Positions 33,299 to 46,100 of a DNA stretch of 64,000 bases are shown here, in pieces. The position numbers and the translations under genes are program-made. Each line of letters begins with the position of its first letter. Within the stretch, counting starts at the first letter, position 1. Origin of the DNA: Prorocentrum cordatum (lineage: Eukaryota > Sar > Dinophyceae > Prorocentrales > Prorocentraceae); contig CAUYUJ010016489.1 in NCBI GenBank assembly GCA_963575745.1, forward strand, positions 155,056 to 219,055. The letters run 5' to 3'. The notes under the pieces were generated by a model. That model worked only from the letters and a program-made list of their open reading frames with translations, was not told the DNA's origin and searched no databases.

Positions 33299-36200
33299 TT
33301 TCCAAATCTTCCCCAACTCCTACTTTTTCCTTTGTAGAGCCCCCACCCCAATTGCCAAATCCCCCCCAACTCCTCCTTCTCCTTTGTAGAATCCTCCCCA
33401 ATTCCCAAATCCTCCTCAACTCCTCTTTTTTTTGTAGAATCCTCCACAATTCCCAAATCATCCCCAACTCCTCCTCTTTCTTTTGTAGAATCCTCACCAA
33501 TTCCCAAATCCTCCCCAACTCTTCTTTTTTCCTTTGTAGAACCCTCACCAATTTTAAAATCCCCACCAACTCCTCCTTTTTGCTGTGTAGAGTCCTCCTC
33601 AATTCTCAAATCCTCCCCAACTACCTCTTTTTCCTTTGTAGAATCCTCCACAATTCCCACATCCCCCCTAACTCATCCTTTTTCCTTTGTGGAACTCCAC
33701 CCAATTCCCAAATCCTCCCCAACTCCTCCTTTTTCCTGTTGTCGAATCCTCACCAATCACCAAATCCTCCCCAACTCCTCATTTTTCCTTTTGTAGAATC
33801 CTCACCAATTCCCAAATCCTCCCCAACTCATCCTTTTTTGCTTTGTGGAATCCCCCTCCAATTCCCAAATCCTCCCCAACTCCTTCTTTTTCCTTTGTAG
33901 AATCCCCCCCCCCCTCAATTCCCACGCACTCCCCAACTCCTCCTTTTCCTTTTGTAGAATCCTCCCCAATGCCCAAAACCCTCCCCAACTCCTCCGTTTT
34001 CCATTGTAGAATCCTCCCCAATTCCCGAATCCTCCCCAACTCTTCTCTTTTTGTCCTTTTGTAGAACCCCCCCCCAATTCCCCAATCCTCCCCAACTCAT
34101 CATTCTTTTTCCTTTGTAGAATGCTCCACAATTCCCAAATCCTCCCCAACTCCTCCTTTTTCCTTTGAAGAATCCTCCCCAAATTCCAAAATCCTCCGCA
34201 ACTCCTCCTTGTTCCTTTGTAGAACCCTCACCAATTCCCAAATCCTCCCCAACTCTTCCTTTTTCCTTTGTAGAATCCTCCCCAATTCCCGAATCCTCCC
34301 CAACTCCTCATATTTCATTTGTTGAATCCTCCCCAATTCCCGAATCCTCCCCAACTCCTCCTTTTTCCTTTGTAGAACCCTCCCCAGTTCCCAAATTCTC
34401 TCCACCTCCTCCATTTTCCTTTGTAGAATCCTCCTCAATTCCCAAATCCTCCTCAACTCATCCTTCTTCCTTTGTAGAAGCCTCCCCAATTCCCAAAATC
34501 CTCATCAACTCCTCCTTTTTCCTTTGTAGAATCCTCACCAATTCCGAAATCCTCCCCAAACTCCTCCCTTTTCCGTTGTAGAATCCGCCACAATTCCCAG
34601 ATCCTCCCCAACTCCTCCTTTTCCCTTTGTAGAATCCTCCTCAATTCTCAAATCCTCCCCAACTCCTCCTTTTTCCTGTTGTAGAATCCTCCCCAATTCG
34701 CAAATCCTCACCAACTCATCATTTTTGATTTTGTAGAATCCTCCTCAATTCCAAAATCCTCACCAACTCCTCTTGTTTTCCTTTGTAGGCTCCTCCACAA
34801 TTCCCAAATCCTCCCCAACTCTTCCTTTTTCCTTTGTAGAATCCTCCCCAATTCCCAAATCCTCCACAACTCCTCCTTTTTCCTTTGTAGAATCCTCCCC
34901 AATTCCCAAAACCTCCCCAACTCCTCCTTTTTTCTTTGTAGAATCCTCACCAATTCCCAAACCCTCCCCAACTCAACCTTTTTCCGTTGTAGAACCCCCC
35001 CCAAATCCCCAAATCCTCACCAATTCATCCTTTTTCCTTTATAGAATCCCCCCAAGTCCCAAATCCTCCCCAACTCCTCCTTTTTCCTTTGTAGACTCCT
35101 CCCCAATTCCAAAATCCCCCCCAACTCCTCCTTTTTCCTATGTAGAATCCTCCCCAATTCACAAATCCTCCCCAACTCCTCCTCTTTCTTTTGTAGAATC
35201 CTCACCAGTTCCCAGATCCTCCCCAACTCATCCTTTTTCCTTTGTAGGACCCCACCCCAATTCCGAAGTCCTCCCCAACTCTTCCGCTTTCCTTCTGTAG
35301 CACCCTCCACAATTCCCAAATCTTCCCCAACTCTTCCTTTTTCCTTTGTAGAACCATCCCCAACTCCCAAATCCTCCCCAACCCCCCTGTCTCCTTTGTA
35401 GAACCCTCCCCAATTCCCAAATCCTCCCCAACTCCTCCTTTTTTCTTTGTAGAATCCTCTCCAATTCCCAGATCATCCCCAACTCCTCCTTTTTCTTTTG
35501 TAGAATCCTTACAAATTCCCAAATCCTCCCCAACTCATCCTTTTTCCTTTGTAGAATCCTCGCCAATTCCCAAATCCTCCCCAACTCCTCCTTTTTCCTT
35601 TTGTAGAATCCTCACCAATTCCAAAATCCCCCCCCAACTCCTCCTTTTTCAGTTGTAGAATCCTCCCCAATTCCCAAATCCGCCCCAACTCCTTCTTTTT
35701 CCTTTGCAGAATCCTCCCCAATCCCCAAATCCTCTCCAACTCCTCATTTTTCCTGCGGAATCCTCCCCAATTCCAAAATCCTCCCCAACTCCTCCTTTTT
35801 CCTTTGTAGAATCCTCTCCAATTCCCAAATCCTCTCCAACTCCTCCTTTTTCCTTTGTAGAATCTTCCACAAATCCCAAATCCTCCCCAACTCATCCTTC
35901 TTCCTTTGTAGAACCCTCCCCAATGCCCCAAATCCTCCCCAACTCCTCCTTTTTCCGTTGTAGAATCCTCCACAATTCCCAAATCCTCCCCAACTCCTCT
36001 TTTTTTCCGTTTGTAGAATCATCACCAATTCCCAAATCCTCCCCAACTCCTCATTTTTCCTCTGTAGAACCCTCCACAATCCCAAAATCATCCCCAACTC
36101 GTCCTTTTTCCTGTGTAGAGTCCTCCCCAATTCCCAAATCCTCCCCAACTCCTCCTTTTTCCGTTGTAGAATCCTCACCAATTCCCAAATCCTCCCCAAC

Positions 36201-39200
36201 TCCTCATTTTTCCTGTGTAGAATCCTCACCAATTCCAAAAATCCTCTCCAACTCATCTTTTTTCCCTGGTAGAATCCCCCCCAATTCCCAAATCCTCCAA
36301 AACTCATACTTTTTCCTTTGTAGAACCATCCCCAATTCCCAAAACCCCACCCAACTCACCATTTTTCTTTTGTAGAATCCCCGACGATTCCCAAATCCTC
36401 CCCAACTCCTCCTTTTTCCGTTGTAGAATCCTCCGCGATTCCCACATCCTCCCCAAATCCGCCGTTTTCCTCTGTAGAATCCTCTCCAATTCCAAAATCC
36501 TCCCCAACTCATCCTTTTTCCTTTGTAGAATCCTCCACAATTCCTAAATTCTCCCCAACTCTTCCTTTATCCTTTGTAGAATCCTCCCTAATTTCCAAAT
36601 CTTCCCCAACTCCTACTTTTTCCTTTGTAGAGCCCTCCCCAATTGCCAAATCCTCCCCAACTCCTCCTTCTCCTTTGTAGAATCCTCCCCAATTCCCAAA
36701 TCCTCCTCAACTCCTCCTTTTTCTTTTGTAGAATCCTCCACAATTCCCAAATCATCCCCAACTCCTCCCCTTTCTTTTTGTAGAATCCTCCCCAATTCCC
36801 AAATCCTCCCCAACTCTTCTTTTTTCCTTTGTAGAACCCTCCTCAATTCCAAAATCACCCCCAACTCCTCCTTTTTGTTGTGTAGAGTCCTCCCCAATTC
36901 CCAAATCCTCCCCAACTCCCTCTTTTTCCTTTGTAGAATCCTCCACAATTCCCAAATCCTCCCTAACTCATCCTTTTTCCTTTGTGGAACCCACCCAAAT
37001 TCCCAAATCCTCCCCAACCCCTCTTTTTTCCATTGTAGAATCCTCCACAATTCCCAAATCCTCCCCAACTCCTCCTTTTTTCTTTTGTAGAATCCTCACC
37101 AATCACCAAATCCTCACCAACTCCTCATTTTTCCTTTTGTAGAATCCTCCCCAATTCCCAAATCCTCCCCAACTCCTCCTTTTTTGCTTTGCGGAATCCT
37201 CCCCAATTCCCAAATCCTCCCCAACTCCTCCTTTTTCCTTTGTAGAACCCCCCCAATTCCCACACACTCCCCAACTCCTCCTTTTCCTTTGTAGAATCCT
37301 CCCCAATGCCCAAAACCCTCCCCAACTCCTCCTTTTTCCATGGTAGAATCCTCACCAATTCCCGAATCCTCCCCAACTCCTCTCTTTTTTTTTCCTTTTG
37401 TAGAACCCTCCCCAATTCACCAATCCTCCCCAACTCATCTTTCTTTTTCCTTTGTAGAATCCTCCACAATTCCCAAATCCTCCCCAACTCCTCCTTTTTC
37501 CTTTGAAGAATCCTCACCGAATTCCAAAATCCTCCGCAACTCCTCCTTGTTCCTTTGTAGAATCCTCCCCAATTCCCAAATCCTCCCCAACTCTTCCTTT
37601 TTCCTTTGTAGAATCCTCACCAATTCCCGAATCCGCCCCAACTCCTCATATTTCATTTGTTGAATCCTCCCCAATTCCCGAATCCTCGCCAACTCCCCTT
37701 TTTTCCTTTGTAGAATCCTCCCCAGTTCCCAAATCCTCTCCAACTCCTCCTGTTTCCTTTATAGAATCCGCCGCAATTCCAAAATCCTCCTCAACTCATC
37801 CTTCTTCCTGTGTAGAATCCTCCTCAATTCCCAAATCCTCCCCAACTCCTTCTTTTTCCTTTGTAGAATCCTCCCCAATCCCAAAATCACCCCCAACGCC
37901 TCCTTTTTTCCTTTGTAGAATCCTCCCCAATTCCCAAATCCTCCCCAACTCCTCCTTTTTCCTGTGTATAATCCTCACCAATTCCCAAATCCTCCCCAAT
38001 TCCTCCTTTTTCCTTTGTAGGATCCTCCTCAATTCCCAAATCCTCCCCAACTATTTCTTTTCCCGCGTAGAAGCCTCCTCAATTCCCAAAATCCTCCCCA
38101 ACTCCTCCTTTTTCCTGTGTAGAATCCTCACCAAATCCCAAAATCTCCCCCAACTCCTCCTTTTTCCTTTGTAGAACGCTCACCAATTCCCAAATCCTCC
38201 CCAACTCCCCTTTCTCCTTTGTAGAATCCTCCACAAATTCCCAAATCCTCCCCAACTCCTCCTTTTTCCTTTGTAGAATCCTCCACAAAATCCTCCCCAA
38301 AGAATCCTCCCAATTCCCAAATCCTCCCCAACTATTTTCCTTTTGTAGAATCCTCCCCAATTCCCAATCCCTCCCCAACTATTCCTTTTTCCGTTTGTAG
38401 AATCCTCCACAATTCCCAAATCCTCCCCAACTCATCATTTTTCCTTTGTAGAATCCTCCCCACTTCCCAAATCCCCTCCCAACTCCCTCTTTTTCCTTTT
38501 GTAGAATCCTCCACAATTCCAAAATCCTCCCCAACTCTTCCTTTTTCCCTTGTAGAATCCTCCCCAATTCACAAATCCTCCCCAACTCCTCCATTCTCCT
38601 TTGTAGAATCCTCCCCAATTCCCAAATCCTCCCCAACTCTTCCTTCTTCCTTTGTAGAATCCTCCTCAATTCTCAAATCCTCCCCAACTCTTCTGTTTTC
38701 ATGTGTAGAATCCTTCCCAATTCCCAAATCCTCCCCAACCCCTTTTTGTTTCCTTTTGTAGAATCCTCACCAAATGCCCAGATCCTCCCCAACACCTCTT
38801 TTTTTTTCTTTTCGTAGAACCCTCCCAAATTCCCAAATCCTCCTCAACTCTTCCTTTTTCCGTGGTAGAACTCACCCCAATTCCCAAATCCTCCCCAACT
38901 CATCTTTTTTCCTTTGTAGAATCCTCCACCATTCCCAAATCCTCCCCAGCTCCTCCTTTTTCGTTTGTAGAACCCGCCCTAATTCCAAAATCATCCTCAA
39001 CTCCTCTTTTTTCCTTTGTAGAATCCTCCCCAATTCCCAAATCTTCCCCAACTCATCTTTTCTCCTCTGCGTAATCCTCCCCAATTCCAAAATCCTCCCC
39101 AACTCCTCTTCTTTTCCTTTGTGGAATCCTCACCAGTTCCCAAATCCTCCCCAAATCATCATTTTTCCGTTGTAGAATCCTCCCCATTTCCCGAATCCTC

Positions 39201-40690
39201 CCCAACTCCTCCTTTTTCCTTTGTAGAACCCTCCCCAATTCCTAGATCCCTTCCAAATCCTATTTTCTCATTTGTAGAATCCTCCACAATTCCAAAATTC
39301 TCCCAAACTCATCCTTTTTTCCTTTGTAGAATCCTCCCCAATTCCAGAATCCTCTCCAACTCATCCTTTTCCTTTGTGGAATCCTCCCCAATTCCAAAAT
39401 CCTCCCCAACTCCCCCTTTTCCTCTGTAAAATCCTCCCCAATTCCCAGATCCTCCCCAACTCCTCCTTTTTCCTTCGTAGCATCCTCCACAATTCCCAAA
39501 TCCTCCCCAACTCTTCCTTTTTTCCTTTGAAGAATCCTCCCCCGTTCCTAAATCCTCCCCAACTCCTCCTTTTTCCTTTGTAGAATCCTCACCAATTTTT
39601 TCCTTTGTAGAATCCTCCCCAATGCCAAAACATCCGCCCCAACTCCTCCTTTTTCCTTTGTAGAATCCTCCCCAATTCCAACAATTCTCCCCAACTCCCT
39701 CTTTTTCCTTTTGTAGAATCCTCCCCAATTCCCAAATCCTCCCAAACTCCCTCTTTTTCCTTGGTAGAATCCTCCCCAATTCCCAAATCCTCCCCAACTC
39801 CTTCTTTTTCCTTTGTAGAATCCTCCCCAATCCCAAAATTCCCCCCAACGCCTCCTTTTTTCCTTTGTAGAATCCTCCCAAATTCCCAAATCCTCCCCAA
39901 CTCCTCCTGTTTCCTTTGTAGAATCCTTCCCAATTCCCAAATCCTCCCAACTCCTCCATTCTCCTTTGTAGAATCCTTCCAAATTCCCAAATCCTCCCCA
40001 ACTCTTCTTTTTTCTTTTGTCGAATCCTCCCCAATTCCCAAATCCTCCCCAACTCCTCCTTTTTCCTTTTGTAGAATCCCCAATCCATTCCCAAATCCTC
40101 CCCAACTCCTCCTTTTTCCTCTGTAGAATCCTCCCCAATTCCCAAATCTTTCCCAACTCCTCCTTTTTCCTTTGTAGAACCCTCCCCAATCCCCAAATCC
40201 TCCCAAATTCCCCTTTCTCCTTTGTGGAATCCTCCCCAATTCCCAAATCCTCCCCAACTCCTCCTTTTTCCTTTGTAGAAGCCTCCCCAAATCCCAAATC
40301 CTCCCCAACTCCTCCTTTTCTTTTGTTGAATCCTCCCCAATTCCCAAATCCTCCCCAACTCCTCCTTTTTCCTTTGTAGAATCCTCCCCAATTCCCAAAT
40401 CCTCCCCAACTCCTCCTTTTTCCTGTGAAGAATCCCCCCCAAGTCCCAAATCCTCCCCAACTCCCTCCTTTTCCTTTGTAGAATCCTCCCCAATTCCCAA
40501 ATTCTCCCCAACTCTTCCTTTATCCTTTGTAGAATCCTCCCCAATTCCCAAATCCTCCCCAACTCTTCCTTTTTCCTTTGTAGAATCCCCCCCAATTCCC
40601 AATTCCTCCCCAACTCCCTGTTTTTCCTTTGTAGAATCCTCCCCAATTACCAAATCCTCCCCAACTCCTGCTCATCATTTCTGTAGAATC
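33299..40690 (-). repeat. 51-bp satellite array, inverted orientation
   Basis: The same 51-bp unit as 29270-33298 but reversed, so plus reads AATCCTCCCCAATTCCCAAA, TCCTCCCCAACTCCTCCTTT, TTCCTTTGTAG. About 145 units. The switch is abrupt at about 33299 (GGGTTCTT|TCCAAATC). A higher-order duplication is visible: TTTCCAAATCTTCCCCAACT at 33299 recurs at 36592 with the same following variant units. Long frames such as SFVESSPIPKSSPTPPF repeats are artefacts of the 17-codon period. Each unit contains a pyrimidine tract followed by TTTGTAG, which looks like a splice acceptor. Confidence 0.95.
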
Positions 40691-40751
40691 CTAATCGTGA
40701 AATCCCCCCCCAACCCCGCTGACGTCATTACAGGGCGCAAAAATAAGTATC

Positions 40752-40777
40752 GAAACGATTTTTCCGGTAATGTAATG
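40752..40777 (+). repeat. right copy of direct repeat bracketing the satellite
   Basis: Partner of 29207-29231. The two share ATTTTTCCGGTAATGTAATG exactly. It lies about 60 bp past the last satellite unit. Confidence 0.75.
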
Positions 40778-40859
40778 TTTTTTGCCCCTGCAGTAAGCCA
40801 ATGAATCTTGGAGGGAGAAAGAATTTCAACATCGGTGATGAGTCTTGCGTTTGAGCTAG

Positions 40860-41390
40860 TCCTCGTCCTCCTCCTCCTCCTCCTCCTGTGCTGTGCTGAT
40901 GGCTGTGGTTCGTTGTGCACGTGCAGCCACCTGCCCTGCCCCTCCACCTCGGCTGAGGGCCCTCCTCCTCCTCCTCCTCCTCCTCCTCCTCCTCCTCCTC
41001 CTCATCCTCCTCCTCCTCCTCCCCCCTCTCCTCGTGTCCTCATGTCCTCATGTCCTGCTCCTCCTACTCTTGTCCTCGTCCTCGTCCGCCTCCAACTCTG
41101 GCCTCGTATCATTCGCCTTCTCCCCCTCCTCCCTCTCCATTGTTGACGTTTGGCAAACTGGGGCCAGCAGGGACCGTAGCGCCCTCCTCCCCCTCCCACT
41201 CTGCCTCCTCCCGTCCTCCCTCCCTTCCTCCTCCTCCTCCTCCTCCTCCCCCTCCCCCTCCTCCCCGTGTCCTCATGTCCTTCTCCTCCTACTCATCGTC
41301 CTCGTCCTACTCCTCCTCCTCGAGGTCTGACTCCTCCTCCGTGTCCTCCTCCTGCTCCTTCTCGCTCTGCGCCGCTGCTATTCGTTTCTC
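40860..41390. repeat. interrupted CCT-rich region
   Basis: CCT tracts separated by more complex sequence. A block GTGTCCTCATGTCCT with downstream TCCTCCTACTC occurs twice (about 41034 and 41268), so part of it was duplicated. Confidence 0.8.
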
Positions 41391-41689
41391 GAGTCTGCAA
41401 TGGGCCGACGCCAGCATCCTCGCAGTCTCCTCATCGCACTCACCGCATCCTCTTCCTGCTCGCATCCTCCTCCCGCCCTGGATCCCGCCCGCCCTCGGAC
41501 GAAACAGACCACATCGCGACGGGCGGCGTTCGATACTCCCACCCTCCCTCTGGCCGAAGGCGGTATAACGGGTCCGCAGTTGCTCCTCCAGAACCCCTCC
41601 CTTCCCCTATCCGGGAAGGGCCTGACCCCTCTCTCCTACCCCCTTCCCATTGGTCTGGACGGGGGGGGGCGCGCGAGGGTTTAGAGCGT

Positions 41690-42275
41690 TCAAGCCGGCC
41701 CATGATGGCGCCAAGAAGGCTCAAGATGCTAGATGCTCCAAACTGGTATCCAACATGGCTCAACAGAGCCGAAGTTGTCTCAAACTAGCGCTAGCTTCCA
41801 GACAGACCGCCAAGGTGGCCCAAGACAGCCCACATACGGTTCCAGATGCGGACCGGGCTGCCCCAGGTAGTCCCCAAGAGCCCAAACAAAGTTCTTTCAA
41901 AACCTCCTGATCACCAGGCTTAGTTGTTGTCTTCTCCCCGTTTCGCTTCCAACAAGCCTCTTGGGCCTCAAGGTTGCCCCAAGACGAGCCAAGAGAGCCC
42001 CATGACGGCTTCGAGCGCGCCCTTGAGGTTCCTGAGAGCGCCTCAAAAGAGCCCCCCAGAGGTGATTCGTCCACCTCCGAGCGCGAGACGCAAATTGCAG
42101 CCTCCCCCTTTCTGGTGATACGGGGCCCAAGAGCGCCCCAGAAGGGCGTGAAGCTTTCCCAGAATAGCCCGCAGAACGCCCCCAGACGGCCCCAAACGTT
42201 TCCAACATGTCTCCAAGATGGCTACAAAAAACTTCTAAAAGTCGCCCCAGAGCCAAAACCAAAGCCCCGACACGG
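41690..42275. repeat. family J-like low-complexity region
   Basis: GCCCCAGA/GGCCCAAGA texture as at 27641-28410, with an A-rich block near 41925-41955. No coding recognised. Confidence 0.4.
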
Positions 42276-42285
42276 CTTCTGTAGT

Positions 42286-42819
42286 TGAGTCGCCGTCGTC
42301 ATAGTCATCGCACCCATCTTCCTTTCCCATCCACTTCCTCTACTCCTTCTCCCCCCACCTCATCGTCATCCTCTTCCGCCTCCTCCTCCTCCTTCCCTCC
42401 TCCTCCTCCTCCTCCTCCTCCTCCTCCTCCTCCGTTTCTTCCTCGTTCCTCCTCCTCCGGTTTCCAAAGATAGCGGCGACCCAGCCCCAAGATCCGCTTC
42501 GACGATTTCCCATCTGTTTGATCCACTGCATGCCCCCCCCCCACTTCCCTGATCAGACCACCTTGCCAGGCAATCGGTGCTGTATGGGCTAGTGGGGACA
42601 CGCGAAGCGTCAAGAAGTGTCGGCCTCAGGGCGCCCCCGATGGGCCAACCACTCCTGCCAGACGTGCGTGCGGGCACAATGTGTGCACGAAGGGGAAAAA
42701 GGAGGAGGAGGAGGAGGAAAAGGAAGAGGAGGAGAAGGAGAACAGAGGACGTGGGGGGGAGGGAATAGGTCAAAGAATAGGGACAGGAGAGGGACACGGA
42801 CAAGGATAACAGATGTGGG
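42286..42819. other. CCT tract and unassigned flank
   Basis: (CCT)n at about 42370-42435, then unassigned sequence, then an AGG/AAAGGAGG tract near 42700-42745. Confidence 0.6.
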
Positions 42820-42824
42820 TCTGT

Positions 42825-43018
42825 CGGGTCGGGCGAAAGGGGGGGATAGCAAAGGGGGGGGTTGAGAATCAGCTCACGTAGCTGATTTTCCCGGCGCCTC
42901 CCGGCGCCGGGAGGCGCCCATGTATCGAGGAATGGGCCCCTCGGTGAGGCCGAAACCAGCTGTATGTAGCAATTTCGTAACCCCCCCTTTCCCAATCCCC
43001 CCCTTTCGCCCGGCCCGA
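42825..43018. mobile_element. family C TIR element (C2), exact 5-bp TSD
   Basis: 194 bp, closely similar to C1, with the same TIRs and internal AATCAGCT/AGCTGATT hairpin. GTCTG flanks it on both sides (42820-42824 and 43019-43023). It differs from C1 mainly at the centre, where the GGCGCC palindrome is extended. Confidence 0.92.
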
Positions 43019-43192
43019 GTCTGTCATATTAGCCTCCCCCTCACCTGAATTCCCGATTGGGAATACAACCCGTCCTCGCCCTCGTCCTCCCCCTCCTCGC
43101 CCTCGCCCTCGACGAAAGCGTCGTCGACGATGAAGACGGCGGAGGCCTCAGAAGTGGCCGCCGCGGTGGAATCATCGTTTTCGAAATACTAT

Positions 43193-46100
43193 TGTAGAAT
43201 CCTCGCCAATTCCCAAATCCTCCCCAACTCCTCCTTTTTCCTTTTGTAGAATCCTCACCAATTCCAAAATCCCCCCCCAACTCCTCCTTTTTCAGTTGTA
43301 GAATCCTCCCCAATTCCCAAATCCGCCCCAACTCCTTCTTTTTCCTTTGCAGAATCCTCCCCAATCCCCAAATCCTCTCCAACTCCTCATTTTTCCTGTG
43401 GAATCCTCCCCAATTCCAGAATCCTCCCCAACTCCTCCTTTTTCCTTTGTAGAATCCTCTCCAATTCCCAAATCCTCTCCAACTCCTCCTTTTTCCTTTG
43501 TAGAATCTTCCACAAATCCCAAATCCTCCCCAACTCATCCTTCTTCCTTTGTAGAACCCTCCCCAATGCCCCAAATCCTCCCCAACTCCTCCTTTTTCCG
43601 TTGTAGAATCCTCCACAATTCCCAAATCCTCCCCAACTCCTCTTTTTTTCCGTTTGTAGAATCATCACCAATTCCCAAATCCTCCCCAAATCCTTCTTTT
43701 TTCCTCTGTAGAATCCTCCACAATTCCAAAATCATCCCCAACTCGTCCTTTTTCCTGTGTAGAGTCCTCCCCAATTCCCAAATCCTCCCCAACTCCTCCT
43801 TTTTCCGTTGTAGAATCCTCACCAATTCCCAAATCCTCCCCAACTCCTCATTTTTCCTGTGTAGAATCCTCCCCAATTCCAAAAATCCTCTCCAACTCAT
43901 CTTTTTTCCCTGGTAGAATCACCCCCAATTCCCAAATCCTCCAAAACTCATACTTTTTCCTTTGTAGAATCATCCCCAATTCCCAAAATCCCACCCAACT
44001 CCCCATTTTTCTTTTGTAGAATCCCCGACGATTCCCAAATCCTCCCCAACTCCTCCTTTTTCCGTTGTAGAATCCTCCACGATTCCCACATCCTCCCCAA
44101 ATCCGCCGTTTTCCTCTGTAGAATCCTCTCCAATTCCAAAATCCTCCCCAACTCATCCTTTTTCCTTTGTGGAATCCTCCACAATTCCTAAATTCTCCCC
44201 AACTCTTCCTTTATCCTTTGTAGAATCCTCCCTAATTTCCAAATCTTCCGCAACTCCTACTTTTTCCTTTGTAGAGCCCTCCCCAATTGCCAAATCCTCC
44301 CCAACTCCTCCTTCTCCTTTGCAGAATCCTCCCAATTCCCAAATCCTCCTCAACTCCTCCTTTTTCTTTTGTAGAATCCTCCACAATTCCCAAATCATCC
44401 CCAACTCCTCCCCTTTCTTTTTGTAGAATCCTCCCCAATTCCCAAATCCTCCCCAACTCTTCTTTTTTCCTTTGTAGAACCCTCCTCAATTCCAAAATCA
44501 CCCCCAACTCCTCCTTTTTGTTGTGTAGAGTCCTCCCCAATTCCCAAATCCTCCCCAACTCCCTCTTTTTCCTTTGTAGAATCCTCCACAATTCCCAAAT
44601 CCTCCCTAACTCATCCTTTTTCCTTTGTGGAACCCACCCAAATTCCCAAATCCTCCCCAACCCCTCTTTTTTCCATTGTAGAATCCTCCACAATTCCCAA
44701 ATCCTCCCCAACTCCTCCTTTTTTCTTTTGTAGAATCCTCACCAATGACCAAATCCTCACCAACTCCTCATATTTCCTTTTGTAGAATCCTCCCCAATTC
44801 CCAAATCCTCCCCAACTCCTCCTTTTTTGCTTTGCGGAATCCCCCCCAATTCCCAAATCCTCCCCAACTCCTCCTTTTTCCTTTGTAGAACCCCCCCAAT
44901 TCCCACACACTCCCCAACTCCTCCTTTTCCTTTGTAGAATCCTCCCCAATGCCCAAAACCCTCCCCAACTCCTCCTTTTTCCATGGTAGAATCCTTACCA
45001 ATTCCCGAATCCTCCCCAACTCCTCTCTTTTTTTTTCCTTTTGTAGAACCCTCCCCAATTCACCAATCCTCCCCAACTCATCTTTCTTTTTCCTTTGTAG
45101 AATCCTCCACAATTCCCAAATCCTCCCCAACTCCTCCTTTTTCCTTTGAAGAATCCTCGCCAAATTCCAAAATCCTCCGCAACTCCTCCTTGTTCCTTTG
45201 TAGAATCCTCCCCAATTCCCAAATCCTCCCCAACTCCTCCTTTTTCCTTTGTAGAATCCTCACCAATTCCCGAATCCGCCCCAACTCCTCATATTTCATT
45301 TGTTGAATCCTCCCCAATTCCCTAATCCTCCCCAACTCCTCCTTTTTCCTTTATAGAATCCTCACCAGTTCCCAAATCCTCTCCAACTCCTCTTTTTTCC
45401 TTTGTAGAATCCTCCGCAATTCCAAACTCCTCCTCAACTCATCCTTCTTCCTTTGTAGAATCCTCCCCAATTCCCCAAATCCTCCCCAACTCCACCTTTC
45501 TCCTTTGTAGAATCCTCCCCAATTCCGACATCCTCCCCAAACTCCTCCTTTTTTCCTTTGTAGAATCCTCCCCGAGTCACAGATCCTCCCCAACTCCTCC
45601 TTTCTCCTGTGTAGAATCCTCACCAATTCCCAAATCCTCCCCAATTCCTCTCTTTTCCTTTGTAGGATCCTCCTTAATTCCCAAATCCTCCCCAACTATT
45701 CCTTTTTCCCGTGTAGAAGCCTCCCCAATTCCCAAAATCCTCCCCAACTCCTCCTTTTTCCTCTGTCGAATCCTGCACAATTCCCAAATCTCACCCAACT
45801 CCTCCTTTTTCCTTTGTAGAACCCTCTCCAATTCCCAAATCCTCCCCAACTCCCCTTTCTCCTTTGTAGAATCCTCCGCAAATTCCCAAATCCTCCCCAA
45901 CTCCTCCTTTTTCCTTTGTAGAATCCTCCACAATTCCCAAATCCTCCCCAACTCCTCCTTTTTCCTTTTGTAGAATCCTCGCCAATTCCCAAATCCTCCC
46001 CAACTATTCCTTTTTCCGTTTGTAGAATCCTCCCCGATTCCCAAATCCTCTCCAACTCATCATTTTTCCTTTGTAGAATCCTCCCCAATTCCCAAATCCC

